Assembly: GCA_010909165.1 (NCBI GenBank)
Contig: MU008153.1
Span: 682,001 to 746,000 of the forward strand
Length of the DNA: 64,000 nt
Direction: 5' to 3'
Source: Anthoceros angustus
Taxonomy: Eukaryota; Streptophyta; Anthocerotopsida; Anthocerotales; Anthocerotaceae
The notes beneath the pieces were generated by a model. That model was given only the letters and a program-made list of their open reading frames with translations, searched no databases and was not told the origin of the DNA. Below, piece by piece: positions 31,394-42,386 of the stretch; positions within the stretch are counted from its first letter, which is position 1, and each line of letters starts with the position of its first letter. The position numbers and the translations under genes are program-made.

Positions 31394-34189
31394 TTAATCC
31401 TCTGTAGAAAGGTCTCTTGGAGGCCAGGCCGGGAAATATGAGGCCGGTGCGATGACGGAGGCTCTTCTCAGCGGCACAACTGAATCGTCCGGTACTAGCA
31501 GGTGCTTCAGCTCGTGGGTGAGCATGTAATGGACTCTCCGAACAAGCTGCGAAGACCAGCGTATCAGCAAATTCTACCCCACATTGATCTTGATTAAGGA
31601 GGAAGGATAACTGGGGTTCAGATGATAAGCACACAAACCTCGGTGACACCCTCTTCTGTCTTGACCGATATGCGAAATGATCCAGGAGGTCCAAGAAGAC
31701 TGTAACTGTCTTCCTCCTTCTCGGGTGGCGACAGGGGTGCTGGTGGCAGCAGATCAGCTTTTGATACTACATCTAACCAGGGCCGCTCTGAAAATCTGCT
31801 TTTCATCTCCTTGTATATATGCCACTAGAAATATGGAGACGTACTTAGCAACTTGCAAGATTTCGCACAGCATGGCAGAGATTATGGAAGTCACTTCTCT
31901 TACCTGATCCACAACCGAAGTTCCACAATCTCCAGTGAGATCATGTACATACAGGACTGCCGTTGGCAGGTGAGACAAGGCCGCGAGGGTCAGCCGCTCT
32001 ATGTTATTCCTTTTCTCTGCAAGCAGAAAAATAAGAGTCGTTCAGGGACCAAGATATTGGTACCAAGTCGTAGTTTCCACCATGCTGAATGGTCATACAT
32101 AATTGCTGAGTAGACTGCTTCAATAGCTGGACAATGTTACCATCTGGACGTTTGAGAAGCCCAGGTGTGTCTGTCACCTGCAAAGGACAGCAGAGAAAAC
32201 CACTTGAGCTTTTCAACATATCTAATCAAGTGCCAATGAACTCGGTTGCACTGTCAATGCAAGAGGGGTATCTGTAACTGTGGTACTGGAATGACCCTAC
32301 CTGGTAGGATTCGGAATCCAAAAAGATGTGACCCATCGAAATACCACGTGTGGTGAAGGGATAGTTACAAACCTGACACAGTACACTTGTATTTTTAGTG
32401 CACTATCGGAGCCGAAGCATTGAAGAGCACTCAGACAACTCCACACAAGGAAATGGTGGTCGGAAGTACCTCTGGCTTCCCAGAAGAAAGAATGCGAACA
32501 AGAGATGACTTGCCGACATTTGGAGCTCCTACTAAGCAGAGGGTCGGAGTCTCTGGGTGTACTACTGGCATGGCTCTCAGGATCTTACAATCGAGACGCG
32601 TCCAGCATTAGACAGGGGCCGACACGAGTGTCACCGAGAGTAACACCAATTTGAGACTGACCTTTGCAACCTCCTTCAAATTGTCCACAGAGCTCCCATA
32701 TGTCTTGAAGATGTTCTCCAGGCTGGTAAAACCCTATGGTCAATCAGGAGATCATTCACCCTATGGGAAGATAAAAGTCACCAGCATCAAGGTTGATTGT
32801 CGAAGGGAGATTTCTTGTACCAGTTCGATGTGTTCCTCTGCCTCCTTCTTTGTAGAAGACTGGATCAAGAAATTCAGTTGATGAGACTATACGGCAATGC
32901 CTATTTTCTAAACCAATACAACTGAGGACGGAGAGAGTAAGGACCTTAGCACATAATGATGCTCGATTCTTCCCCACATCAAGAACCTTCTTCCTGAGGA
33001 GGTCCACACTCTGAAGAGTCTGCAAGGAGCTGTGACACTTATTAGAATGAGTATCACAGTCAAGGGAGTTCACTAGACAGCAGTAGAGAGACAAAAAAAC
33101 AACTATTCACATAAGTCTGAAGTAGAGGGTACCTCTTCATACTTGCCGTCTCCAAGAGTCAGTTCAAGAAGGGCTTGTTCATAAGGATGAAAACGATGTA
33201 GCTCAGGAAACTTTTGCACATAATTTCTGAGAGGCACACATAATTCCTGGTCAAGGGTGACGAGGAGAACGATTGTCAGGCTACAAAAGATCATGTGGCC
33301 CTAAACAGGTTGTGAAATTGTCAGATAAGTCGTACTTTGGTGAGTGTGTCCAGCTGCTTGGCTCCACGATTACGCTCCCGTTTTGCCACGTTCATGATGC
33401 CTGTAAACATGAAACAAGAGGTGTAAAAAGCCTGAGGGATGCCTTCAGACCAACATGAAGAAGAGGCCATAAGACCATTAGACGTTTACAAAGGACGTGG
33501 CACCTTTGGTAGGTCGAACCATTTTGGCTCTCCTTATAGCTGTGCCGCAAATCTCAGATGAAGGAGACACGACCGGAAGCTGTTGAAACGCACCGACTCC
33601 AAGGCGTTTCCGAGTCTGAGCGGGAATAAATACAGGTTGAGACATGTTGAGCTCAGAGTGTCATAATCACGTGCTGCTTCATCCTGCGAACCCCAGCAGC
33701 AACCAGACGTCCAAACACCTCCACAAGGCAAAGCCAGCAGCATACCAAAGATACCACCGCAGAATTTTAGAAAATTTGACATACTTTCACAGGTTCCTCC
33801 ACACCTCCAGGTTGTAAAGCAACATCAGCAGCCCCTTCCAGATCGCCCGGATCCTCAGGCTTCTCGACTGCATTTTCCACTCTCCGATCCGCTGCACTCC
33901 TAAGTCGATCCAATGCACCTGCTGACCCTACTCTGCTTGTGTGGATCACGTCCATCTCGGCTGCATCCACCCACCAGTGCAATCTGAATTATCCTATCCG
34001 CATTCTCATCAGAGAACCGAAACAGGCATTGCAATCCGACATACCAGCGACAGAGCCGATGCCACATCTTGCCGACCTTAACACCGGGATCTGTGTCCTC
34101 GGGAAGCCCTTCAAGCTGCTAAGATGCAAGGACCGCTCCCATTTGGGCAGAAAACCCGTAGACACAGCCTGCAGCATTGCTTTGTGCAT
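31394..34189 (-). CDS. NOG1-like GTPase, probably plastid-targeted (PDE318-like)
   Basis: Starts at the ATG at 34189 with a Ser/Leu/Arg-rich leader (MHKAMLQAVSTGFLPKWER) resembling an organellar transit peptide. It splices near 34056 and ends at a TAA at 31394-31396. GTPase motifs occur in order: G1 VGAPNVGKSSLVR near 32.53 kb, G3 VTDTPGLLKRPDG near 32.17 kb, LPTAVLYVHDLTGDCGTSV near 31.95 kb, and G4 SKADLL near 31.76 kb (S for N in NKxD). The C-terminus has ISVKTEEGV then LVRRVHYMLTHELKHLL and ends STED. It belongs to the OBG/NOG1 class of ribosome-assembly GTPases. The short form with a leader resembles Arabidopsis PDE318 rather than nucleolar NOG1. Compartment is inferred. Confidence 0.85.
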
Positions 34190-34474
34190 GACTTGTCAGC
34201 ACCAGAGAGGATCCATAGCTACGGCCTTTCCACCCCTATCCCTCCTACATGCACGGCCCTGGCAGGCAGCAGAATGTCCCAAGGTGCACGGGAAGCTCTC
34301 AGATATGTGTCGCAGGGTTTAGGGTTTATCCGAATCCACATTAGGGGACCACGGACAGCCGAGCCGCCAGGGCATTCATTCGGGAAGTAATCAGGTTGGA
34401 GATCGACGTCACCGCGGTGCCCTCCTCCGTTTCACCTTGCCAGCCATTTCTTCCGCTGGCTCAAGGCATCGGCC
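34190..34474. promoter_or_regulatory. Bidirectional promoter region, NOG1-like / Tim8
   Basis: The 285 bp between two divergent start codons must contain both 5' UTRs and core promoters. No TATA box is obvious. Both products are organelle biogenesis factors, so shared regulation is possible but unproven. Confidence 0.5.
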
Positions 34475-34915
34475 ATGGATTCTTCTAACCTAAACACGGC
34501 TGAGTTTCAGCAATTCCTTGAGGTTCGTTTCCTACTGCTTTTGTCGTGCGAGGCCTGCAAGTAGCTGCGGGATGTCCGTGCTTGTTCTGTCTATCTTGCC
34601 TTGCAAATTCGTCTCTTGCTAGCGGCTAGCGGATTACATTTCCTCAAAGTTGCGTATCTGCCGGGAGGCGGCTGAGCGAAATCCGCGGTTTTTTGAGTGG
34701 AGAGTTTTGTGGTGTTGCAGCAAGAGAAGAACAGGGCCGCGCTGAACGAGCTGGTGGCAAAGCTGACAGATGTGTGCTGGGACAAATGCATCACCAGCAC
34801 TCCTTCCAGCAAATTCAGCTCGGGTGAATCCAGCTGCCTCACCAATTGCGCGCAACGGTATCTCGACACCAGCGCGCTCATCGTTCGGAGATTTCAGTCT
34901 ATGCAGCCGCGGTGA
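34475..34915 (+). CDS. TIM8: Tim8-type small TIM chaperone
   Basis: Two exons: 34475-34522 (MDSSNLNTAEFQQFLE) and 34721-34915. The product is about 80 residues, the usual size. It has twin CX3C motifs, CWDKC and CLTNC, 15 residues apart, inside helical segments NRAALNELVAKLTDVCWDKC and CLTNCAQRYLDTSALIV. Small TIMs form hexamers in the mitochondrial intermembrane space and escort hydrophobic precursors to the inner membrane; Tim8 partners with Tim13. Assignment to Tim8 rather than Tim9/10/13 rests on the N-terminus and general resemblance. The stop is the TGA at 34913-34915. Confidence 0.85.
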
Positions 34916-35664
34916 TGGGGGCACGTTCTCACCGTCATTGTCATCTCCGATTGCCCCTCCTGTCTTTGAGGTAAACCTCCCGCCATTTGTACATTATTAT
35001 TACCGCACGATTGGCGACGTTGCTACTGGGGTTATATGTGGCTAAGTAACATGCTGCTTTTCTTTGTAGGGAGCAGGGACAAGGTTGGAGACGGCGATCA
35101 ATCTTTTTTTCTTTCCCGTAGTGGAGGCTACTTGTAGGAGAGTTGTACGAACACCGGCATTTGCATGCAGTAAGCTAAGCCGAAATTGTTTTTGAAGCGA
35201 GCCGTATGTTTTACAAGCTGGGGGCTGGGGCCTTGGGCTTCAAAACGCCTGCGACACATGACGTGAAAGTGCTCCAGCTACACGCTCAACAGTTCGTGCT
35301 CCGCCGTGCTCTGTAGTATTCTACTATTCGGTCCGGAAGCTGAGCCTATCGCCGAAGAGGAAGCTTGCTGTGTAACTAAGTTATTTCCCTACGGCGAAAT
35401 TAAAAGCAGTGGCAGGCAGAAAAGTGCGACTGGATATCACGGTCCACGCGACGGACGATGCCATTGGCCGCTGATTATCCTGGCTCGTATTTGTCTCTTC
35501 ATCCTGGCTCTTATTTGTCTCTCCAACCTCAGGCCGTGGTTCTTCCACGCAGGCCGAGGAGCTCAACAACGACACCAGGACAGGAGGAGGCCGCTCAATT
35601 CCGGTGGTAAACAAGACCAAGTTCTCCAGACTGTGTGGTTTGCAAGGTTACGCAGGGTGTTTCC
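34916..35664. other. Intergenic region upstream of the RIQ-type gene
   Basis: Holds the 3' UTR of the Tim8 gene and the promoter of the next gene. A near-duplicate of about 16 bp (cctggctcktatttgtctct) occurs twice at about 35479-35522. No coding segment is recognised. Confidence 0.4.
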
Positions 35665-36376
35665 ATGGCGTGCGCGCTGCAGGCCGGTGTGGCCTCGCAA
35701 TGCCAGGCAGTGGCTGGGCACGCTGCTTCCCTGAGCTCGGCGGAGAGTATGGGCCTGCCGGGTCTGTCTGTCCCTGCTGCTTCTCGATCTTCAGGAGTTG
35801 CCAGGAGGTCTCTCCAGGTTCTGGCCATGGCGCCCAAGAAGAAGGTAAGTGGCTGTCTCGCCTTACGGAGCTGTGAATTCATCGACCCCCGTCCCGGATC
35901 GAAGTTGTCTCACTACAGTCAGCCCCGTCTGGCAGGTGAACGCGTACGATGACTCATGGAGCAAGCAGTGGTTCGGGGCTGGGATCTTCGCCGAGAACAC
36001 AGAGGTAGCTCCGGTGAACATTGTGAAGAACCTGGAGAAGAAGAAGCTGTTGAGCCAGGTAGAGAAGGCGGGGCTGTTGTCCAAGGCCGAGAGCGCCGGC
36101 TTCACGCTCTCCCAAATTGAGAAGCTGGGTCTGCTGTCCAAGGCGGAGAGCCTGGGCCTGCTCAGTCTGGCGGAGAAGTTGGCTACAGCCAGCCCAGCTG
36201 CGCTGGCGTCCTTGTCGCTGCCCCTTGGTGTGGCAGCCATCGCGACCATTGTCCTCATCCCAGATGACACACAGGTGCTGGTGGTGGCTCAGACTGTTGT
36301 GGCTGGCTTGTTGACTCTCGGCGCTGGAGGGCTGTTTGTGGGATCCATCATCTTGAGCGGCCTGCAAGAGGACTAA
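35665..36376 (+). CDS. RIQ-type thylakoid protein (DUF1118)
   Basis: Two exons, 35665-35844 and 35936-36376. The first ~55 residues (MACALQAGVASQCQAVAG...) form a Ser/Ala-rich chloroplast transit peptide ending near LQVLAMAPKKK. The mature part starts VNAYDDSWSKQWFGAGIF and has repeated helices KKKLLSQVEKAGLLSKAE and IEKLGLLSKAESLGLLSLAE. Two hydrophobic segments follow (LASLSLPLGVAAIATIVLI and VVAQTVVAGLLTLGAGGLF), then IILSGLQED. This matches the DUF1118 family, which in Arabidopsis includes RIQ1 and RIQ2, grana proteins that affect grana stacking, LHCII organisation and non-photochemical quenching. I cannot say which paralogue it corresponds to. Confidence 0.85.
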
Positions 36377-36681
36377 CCTAGGCTGTGACAGTGCCGCTCT
36401 CTCCTGATTTGTACACTAAAACATTCTACTTTGTATTTGCTTCTCGAACAGCCTAGTCTCCCTTTTCACACGGTGGTCACCATTTTTCGTCCTGCGTGCC
36501 ATGCGTACCTTTTTCGAGCTGCTGTACAGTTCATAGGAAGCCACTTGAGCTGAATTGAAAGTTCAGTGGTTGAGATAAGAGCAGTGTATTTACAAGAATG
36601 TCTTCCATCTGTCTGGTTTCTTGGTGGCATGCCTGTCTAGTACTACTGGCTTTCCTCCTGAATCCATGAAAGAAAAGGGTG

Positions 36682-39600
36682 TCAGCTGAAGAGATTGCTG
36701 AACCCTTCTACCCCGCCAACTTTGACAAGGGAAGGAAGAGCTGTATGAATTGTTACGGGCGACGCCAGGAACCGGCCAATTGTGAGTCGAGGAAATCTCA
36801 ACCAAATCAATCTTGGACGCCAGTCATCGTCAATTTCGGAGATTGTGCTCACCAGTATCTCTGCCATTTTGGCAACTTCAGGGTTGTAATCCTGAACCGC
36901 CAATGCCATCAGCAAGATACTACGGAAGCTTTCAGACAATCAGACTACGCGTCTGCCATATGTTGAATGCGAGCAACCACCTGAGATAGATCAACAATCC
37001 GAATCACCACCTGCACACAAGACGGATTGGGCACCTTTCAGTTGTGGGCCGGAACTTTGCAAGCAGTGCAGACGTCAGAAATCCCTCACACACAAGCAAC
37101 ATGCCTTGGGGTCGGCAGTAAGCAGATCCTTGGTTGTTGGCTCAGTAAGCAAGAATTGTCCGAAGGTGTAAAGCAGCTGCAGTTGGTGGAGATCACAGTC
37201 AACACAAAATAGTGGCGACAGGATAGCGGTCTTATGGAAGTGCGAGAAATTACAGGTTTTTATTTAGCGAAGTGAAACGACCAGGTCACCTGAAGAGCTA
37301 ATTCCGTGTCGTGCCGGTTTTCCAAGAAAACATTAGACAACTTATGCACCTGCAATGATAAAAGCTACAGTGAGGACGAATTTGGTTTCAGGTGACCCCG
37401 TTGCACAGATGAGGGAGGTTGACGCGAAACCTCACCAAGCCTCCGCGTGAGATTAGAAGAGCATTCTCCTCGGAACAGATTCCACCAACAAAAATCGCAA
37501 TCTGAAGAACAAGGGAACGTCAGATGATCGAAATATCTCTATCAGAGAATTTCAGATCCTACTTAGAAAATTCTGGCTTTGACACCTCAAGCAGGAAATC
37601 GTCCTCCTTATTGCCCAGTTCAATGCGAGAATGCAAGAAATGGATCAGGGCAGTCTCCGCCAGTACAGTGTCAAAGCTTCCTTTGAGAGAACTAATGTTG
37701 TTCAAAATCCCCAGTATCTCCACCTTCAACAGAAGAGGTATCTGTGTGTTTAGAGTTTAAAAGAAGTCCTGGTACGGTCTGTCCACCAATTTGAGAAGAA
37801 TTACAGCAATGAAAAGTACTGTTGCTGATACTACTCTCGGTGCTATCTCTTAAAAACTTGTTTAACTCTCGAGTCTTCACAAACCTGAAGAGAAATGCTG
37901 TCTTCAGCTCCCATGAGAAGGCTCACTAGAGCCGGTATGAAGCTGTAATCAGGACAGGTCACAGATTAGAGGCTCAGTTTGTAGCAGCGAGTTTCTAACA
38001 ACCGCAAAAACGTCGGCATGTCAGCTGAAGTGATCCGAAACCAAAGAAATAAGCAAGTAAGCACAGGCGAGAAACTAATGAAGCAAATCCAATCAATCTG
38101 CTGCATATTGCCGTAAGACGACCTGGAAAGCGTGCAGTTGGCTTACTCTAACATGTGCGACTTGACTTCTTCGTGTCCGCTGATATTCCTTACAACCTGT
38201 GCAGTTGCAGTAGGGTATCACAGGTCACGAGCACCCCGGGTAAAGTAAGGACGTGAAGACAAAGTGAAGGGAAGCTGACTTTCAGAAGAAGAGGATCGTT
38301 GAAACGCATTGCTCGCACGAGAAGCTGTTTCAGTTCATCGGGCTCGCAGCTAAACTGCAGTCAGAGAAAGGCATATCAGATTGGGGCACAGCGACAAGCT
38401 AAATCGTCCTCATACGGGGGTGAGGGGCCGTACGTCAGCTGATCGTGGAGCAGAAGTCAAGTTGAGTGACAGTGCAACCACCTCCCCGGGAATTGCTTTC
38501 ATTGGTTGTGCGACAATCAACTGTAAGGTAACCCAGCCTCTCAGAAGGGTCCATTACTTGTCAAGCTGCTAACAGTCATCGCATCACAAGAATAGGTTGA
38601 TGCAAGATGCAGAACGACAGCAGACCTGAGTGTCAGACCTTAAGTGCAATAGAAAGAATGTCTGTATCTGCAAACTTCACTCGAAATTCAACATCTGTTG
38701 ATAGGTTATAGAGCACTCCAAAAACCTGTACAGGTGAAATAACTGGTTCAGAGAAAGGCGAAGGAGATGTATTTGAGGGTCAAGCCTTCTACTTCCAGAG
38801 ACGAATTAATTTCAGGACTAAGATCATCCCCTGAGGGCCGTGCACAAGATGAAAAAGCTTCAACATAACAGAGGGATGTACCCACTAGGTGCTCGAGCTT
38901 CTTCTCCTTCAATACAGCTTCCAAAGTCTGGATGAACTTACATTTGATCTGCACAACAAGTCATGTCCACAATTTTCACAGCCGTGCCATGCCTTCATCA
39001 AAAGCTTAAACACAAACCACAGTTCTAATGGCCTTACCATATCGCTCCTTAGATCTGCATCAAACGACAAATTCCAGAGAAGTCTAAGCACAGCAGTGAG
39101 GAGAGCCTGTAAGGTGAAGTATATACAACGTGTTTGTGTCAACGTTAGCAAATAATGTGAACATAGGCCAAACATAATACGATAAACAGTCACGGTGCCT
39201 GCAAATACCTCATGTCTGCAAGGTAACATTGCAGAAAGTCTGTATATGATACCGCATTCCTTCATTTTTTCCTTGTTCTCTTCAAAGACGCTCAGTTTTT
39301 TCAGAAATTTCACTGTTCTGAATTTGTACAACCAGATCAAGAGGGTTTAGGGTCCATGTGCAAACACCACAACCTTTCCAGATGAATACTGCTATAAGTA
39401 GCAAAACAAAACAGTGGAGACAGCCAGCGTACATGCTCAGCAGGGAAACATTCTTCCTGTTGAGAAGCTTGCATAGGTTCTCCTGAGCCAGAAGTGCACG
39501 TGTTAGCTCTTGGATATCCTTTCTACCTGTTGCTTTATGGGAAGGTGGACCTTTCAGAGATGAGTTCGAGTGGACTTACCACAAGCTTGTGTTTCTTCAT

Positions 39601-40686
39601 CTTCTTCTCCACAATGATGTCTTCGGCAATGTTGAAGAGCAGGTGAACTGACATATACAGCAATCTCTCCTGCATTAGTTCCAACAACCTGATGTGCTTA
39701 CGACAATGAAGACTAACATTGGAGAGTTGTTAGGCCAATCTCTCGGATCAAAGGCACCACCAGAAACACAAGCTTCCAGAAAGCAGACAATCATACCTGC
39801 TTGCTCATTTGCGGAACGGACGCGGTAGCTGCTAGAGATCTCTCTCTTTTGGAGATAACAGGCTCAGACAGAGATAATGCTCCTTCAACCTGGCCAGAAA
39901 CAGTCAGCCGGCACGACCTGAAGAAATTCCGTACCAATCCCGACAAGCCTTGGGCTGAGACCTACCGTCAACTGCAACTCCGATCTCTGGACCTCCAAGG
40001 CCATCATAGTTAGCGTTGTCTTCCCAACCTTCTGCTCCAAGAGCATCTGCAAAACCAGCACGTACGTCACACCTAGAGGACAATCTCCACGCTACTCCCG
40101 AACCGTGCCAATCTAACGGCCCGAACGAAAAACCTCGCACCTGGTGAAACTTTTGAAAGAGCGAAAACATGAAGAATGTGGACAGAATGTTGAACCGAAG
40201 ACTGAAGCTTTTCCTTCCCTCCTCACGCAGCACTCTGGCTATGGCACCCTGCCAGGAACAACCCGACCAGAAAACGCCTCTCAGCCAGTGAAATCAAGCT
40301 TGCGTCCGCGCGTCTAGAATTCCACCACTCACCACAGCACTGCCGTGAGTGGCAAGCGTATTCAGCCACTCCGTCCTGGTGGCCAAGATGTAGACCAGCC
40401 CGGTAGCCCGGATCTGCCGAGCCGGACGCAGTAATCCGATCAGATGAATGCACATCACCTACTACCAGAAACCTCATCCACACATTCCCCTCACATCCCG
40501 CACCTTGGCATCAATTCCCTCATACAGATCCGCCAAATACACATCCAAATCTTTCATCGCCGAAAACGAGGAAGCATGCCCGTTCAACACCAGCCACGGA
40601 TAATCCTCATCAGACCTGCACTCTCTCACGCATCTCAACCATGCAATCCTCCACACAACAACCACAGATTCAAGAAACCACGCCAA
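36682..40686 (-). CDS. KAP3: Kinesin-associated protein 3 (KAP3), kinesin-II accessory subunit
   Basis: Many short exons on the minus strand match KAP3 in order: MKDLDVYLADLYEGIDAKVRD (40.5 kb), GLVYILATRTEWLNTLATHG (40.4 kb), GAIARVLREEGRKSFSLR then ILSTFFMFSLFQKFHQ (40.2 kb), QERLLYMSVHLLFNIAED (39.65 kb), FLKKLSVFEENKEKMKECG (39.3 kb), LLTAVLRLLWNLSFDADLR (39.08 kb), VEILGILNNISSLKGSF (37.7 kb), FVGGICSEENALLISRGGL (37.48 kb) and VAKMAEILVSTISEIDDDW (36.85 kb). The stop is the TGA at 36682. KAP3 is an armadillo-repeat protein that binds the kinesin-2 motor tails for intraflagellar transport. The true start is not resolved and may lie up to 300 bp further upstream. The C-terminus is short compared with animals. 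Confidence 0.85.
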
Positions 40687-41168
40687 ATTCTAAATCGCTC
40701 CTCTAGAATTCGCACCCGGCGTTTTCGGACGAGACGTAGCGTGACCGCAGTCGATCTCCCATTGCGATCACACTATCAAGCACTCCAAAATCGCATTGCA
40801 TGAGTCGAATCGGGAGACGCAGCAAGAACCGATTCCATCACGCCTGTCGAAAGACATCCGACTTCTGCCATATCTCGTTGCCGATGCCGCTGAAGGTTCA
40901 TTGGAACTCGGACTTTGCAGCTGAATAATAACTGCTGAAAAACGCGGCAAAGCCAGGTCGTTAACACCCGACCTAAAATAAAGCTCGGATATGCATTCTA
41001 GTTATGTTATGTAGATAATGCACGTACATACTGTATCTTGTCTGTTGAAGTCGAAGCCATCTGGTATCTGTAGGATATTTACAAGCAATCGGCTAAGGGG
41101 AGAAAAAGAACAAGGAAGCATAGATGCCGAGGAGCACGAGGTGAAGGAAGGGATTCATCATCTGGAGT
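40687..41168. promoter_or_regulatory. Divergent intergenic region, KAP3 / PAM68
   Basis: Up to 480 bp between two divergent genes. It contains the PAM68-like promoter and the unresolved 5' end of KAP3. A minus-strand open frame near 40768-40967 could be part of the first KAP3 exon, but I cannot align it. Confidence 0.4.
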
Positions 41169-41768
41169 ATGTCGATTGCTAGTTTAGCGTGCCCTTGCCA
41201 GGCATTTGTCTGCAAGGAAGCTTCCGTGTCCCTTCCCTTGGCAGAGACGGGAGGAAGGTGGGCAGGATGGGGGAATTCCAAGGCAGGGAGGAGGAGGATG
41301 GCTGTGTCGGCATTGCAGACTCCCAAGGGATTCGGGCCTGAGAAAAAGGAGAAATCGGGGGGTAAGAGGAGCCCGGGGGAGTTCGAGCGGAGCCAGGAGG
41401 ATGTTGAGAAGAAGAGGAATCAGCAGCAGGATGAGGAGGGAGATGATGAGTTGGATGCGGTGCCCGAGGTGGTGACCAACCGGATGATGAAGAGGATCGG
41501 GCTGACAGTGGGCGTCCCGACGCTGGTGGGGATTCTGGCATTCCCGCTCTACTATTACGTGAAGGTGGTGCAGAAGGTGGAGGTGCCCGAGTGGCTGCCG
41601 CTCATCACTTCCATGTTCACCTTCGGGACTGCGGGGTTGGGGATCTCGTACGGGATTCTGTCTGCCAGCTGGGATCCTCAACGGGAAGGGTCCCTGCTGG
41701 GATGGAAGGAGGCCCAAGCCAATTGGCCTGTTTTGTGGGAGAATGTGTCGGGCAAGGGGAAGAAGTAG
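41169..41768 (+). CDS. PAM68: PAM68-like photosystem II assembly factor (DUF3464)
   Basis: Single exon of 199 codons. Residues 1 to about 45 (MSIASLACPCQAFVCKEAS...) look like a chloroplast transit peptide. An acidic/basic linker (EKKEKSGGKRSPGEFERS, DEEGDDELDAVPEVV) is followed by TNRMMKRIGLTVGVPTLVG, hydrophobic segment 1 (VGILAFPLYYYVKV), VPEWLPLITSMFTFGTAGL with hydrophobic segment 2 and GISYGILSASWDP. The end is EGSLLGWKEAQANWP. This is the PAM68/DUF3464 pattern. In Arabidopsis PAM68 is a thylakoid protein that helps early PSII assembly with D1; cyanobacteria have a homologue. Length fits the family. Confidence 0.92.
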   Translation: MSIASLACPCQAFVCKEASVSLPLAETGGRWAGWGNSKAGRRRMAVSALQTPKGFGPEKKEKSGGKRSPGEFERSQEDVEKKRNQQQDEEGDDELDAVPEVVTNRMMKRIGLTVGVPTLVGILAFPLYYYVKVVQKVEVPEWLPLITSMFTFGTAGLGISYGILSASWDPQREGSLLGWKEAQANWPVLWENVSGKGKK

Positions 41769-42386
41769 TTGTGGATGGCATGGGGGAAATGTAAAGGAAC
41801 TTCAGCCAGCAGCTGGAGATGGAGATGCATTGGAGATTCAATGACATGTGAAACCATCATCTTCTTGTTGCATTGTGGATTGGCTGCTCTGATTGTAGGT
41901 TTTGAATTTGTGGACATTTTCTTCTTAGTAGAGGCAGAGGCATCTCGGAGGGCATGTGATGAGACAGTCTCTGCTCAGCCCTTCTAGGCCGTTGTATTTG
42001 TACTCGTTGCAGAGATATGAAATAGATTGACACTACGGTGCTGTGCTGTCGCAAGTGCGGCATAGCATGAAAAGGTTGCAATCAGTTCCTGAAATGTAAG
42101 AAAGGCAGCATGGTACTCCCAGCACGACCATGCTGCCTACCCGATTTTACGATTCAAAGATGGGATTCGTCTAAGACGCATGACAGTGCAGCCCCTCTGA
42201 GTGCAAACAAACACAACGGCCTTGTCGAATGAGGCAGATCAAACGAGTAGAGAAGGGAGAAGGATCGAGGCTGGCACGGCCACGGCGTTGCAAGGACTTA
42301 GGCGGGTGCAGATTTTGCTGAGCCCTCAAAAAACCCTGTGGAAACAAGCGTAAACCCTGCGGCAAAACCTAGAGGCAGGGGGCACC
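41769..42386. other. Short intergenic region
   Basis: 3' UTR of the PAM68-like gene (poly(A)-type signals not obvious) and promoter of the PROSC-like gene. Nothing else is recognised. Confidence 0.4.

Noticed and set aside
41179-41717. Minus-strand frames of 120 and 177 codons
   Set aside because: Antisense of the single-exon PAM68-like gene.
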